Assembly: GCA_945787735.1 (NCBI GenBank)
Contig: CALZIQ010000006.1
Location: forward strand, 7,332 to 60,856
Direction: 5' to 3'
DNA: 53,525 bases
DNA from: an uncultured Chromatiaceae bacterium
Lineage (GTDB): Bacteria; Pseudomonadota; Gammaproteobacteria; Tenderiales; Tenderiaceae
Positions 53,384-53,525 of the stretch are shown here, in pieces. Every line of letters begins with the position of its first letter. The first letter of the stretch is position 1. A program made the position numbers and the translations under genes. The notes below the pieces were generated by a model. It was given only the letters and a program-made list of their open reading frames with translations, did no database searches and was not told the origin of the DNA.

Positions 53384-53525
53384 GGCCAATGCCCTCGTAA
53401 TGACTGACGCAGGCTGTGCATGGCCCGCGATGTATGTGTCTTGACGCTGCCTTCGGAACAGCCCATCACCCGGGCGGTCTCGGCCACGTCCAAGCCTTCC
53501 CAGTTGCGCAGCAGAAAGGCCTGTT
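53380..53525 (-). CDS. ECF-type RNA polymerase sigma factor (partial, C-terminal region 4)
   Basis: The window edge cuts this gene. The visible 47 codons read [20 protein letters not shown] then [19 protein letters not shown], a typical sigma region 4.2 helix-turn-helix that reads the -35 element. The stop overlaps the next ATG (ATGA). It heads the coupled cassette with the DUF3619-like, small exported and DUF3106 proteins. Confidence 0.88.
   Translation of the reverse strand, partial: QAFLLRNWEGLDVAETARVMGCSEGSVKTHTSRAMHSLRQSLRGHWP

Noticed and set aside
1-53525. CRISPR arrays, tRNA or rRNA genes, prophage or integron structures
   Set aside because: No regularly spaced direct repeats, tRNA-like cloverleaf arms, integrases or phage structural genes were seen on reading either strand.

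Overview
The window reads as a chromosomal segment of an aerobic, free-living Gammaproteobacterium. Supporting signs are the ubiI-like/ubiH/pepP/ygfB/zapA neighbourhood, a LexA whose catalytic residues fall at the same numbers as in E. coli, HrpA, ApaG, SrkA, a split glycine decarboxylase (gcvPA/gcvPB) and Fur/LexA-type operators. GC is moderate. Genes are densely packed, mostly on the minus strand. I see no rRNA, tRNA, CRISPR array, prophage or intact insertion sequence. The species cannot be named from the sequence; a Chromatiales-like lineage is a guess.

Layout. 0-7 kb: end of purT, a glutaredoxin, a GAF/HD-GYP protein, srkA with an ArsC-like protein, apaG, an MscS channel and a membrane adenylate cyclase carrying a C-terminal PilZ domain. 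7-13.6 kb: hrpA, an M28-family protein that has lost several metal ligands, hsp20 and an EamA transporter. 13.6-17.7 kb: a minus-strand run of a small acidic protein and pcm, then a cNMP-binding-fold protein, DUF2835, mazG and an unusual UshA-like/tetraheme cytochrome. 18-22.3 kb: a membrane-anchored double-cNMP/rhodanese protein, then an SOS cluster lexA-sulA/imuA-like-alkC. 22.4-23.9 kb: a hybrid histidine kinase.

23.9-31.5 kb is one long minus-strand glycine cluster: promoter, tandem glycine riboswitch and intrinsic terminator, then lipA, gcvT, gcvH, gcvPA, tpx, gcvPB, dgkA and a PfkB kinase, closed by a terminator. LipA makes the lipoyl group that GcvH needs, so the riboswitch would couple cofactor synthesis to glycine cleavage. 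Upstream lies the 3' remnant of an outer-membrane barrel gene. 31.9-34.4 kb: two divergent L,D-transpeptidases and an Lpp/OprI-like lipoprotein ending in lysine. 34.4-37.1 kb: a Fur-box iron(III) ABC transporter (FbpA, FbpB) without an ATPase gene.

37.5-42.5 kb: two paralogous spondin-domain exported proteins, an OmpR-family two-component system, a DUF1223 protein and a Tat-type MsrB, all on the plus strand; this is my best candidate for an undescribed envelope-stress or redox module. 42.5-45.3 kb: a truncated globin, an NfeD/stomatin pair and two small uncharacterised proteins. 45.3-50.5 kb: the ubiquinone hydroxylase/pepP/ygfB operon diverging from a ZapB-like/zapA pair. 50.5-53.5 kb: a DUF4382 lipoprotein and a translationally coupled ECF sigma factor / DUF3619-like membrane protein / small exported protein / DUF3106 cassette that runs off the window.

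Second-messenger genes are frequent: one c-di-GMP phosphodiesterase, one cyclase with a c-di-GMP-binding motif, and two cNMP-fold proteins within 20 kb.
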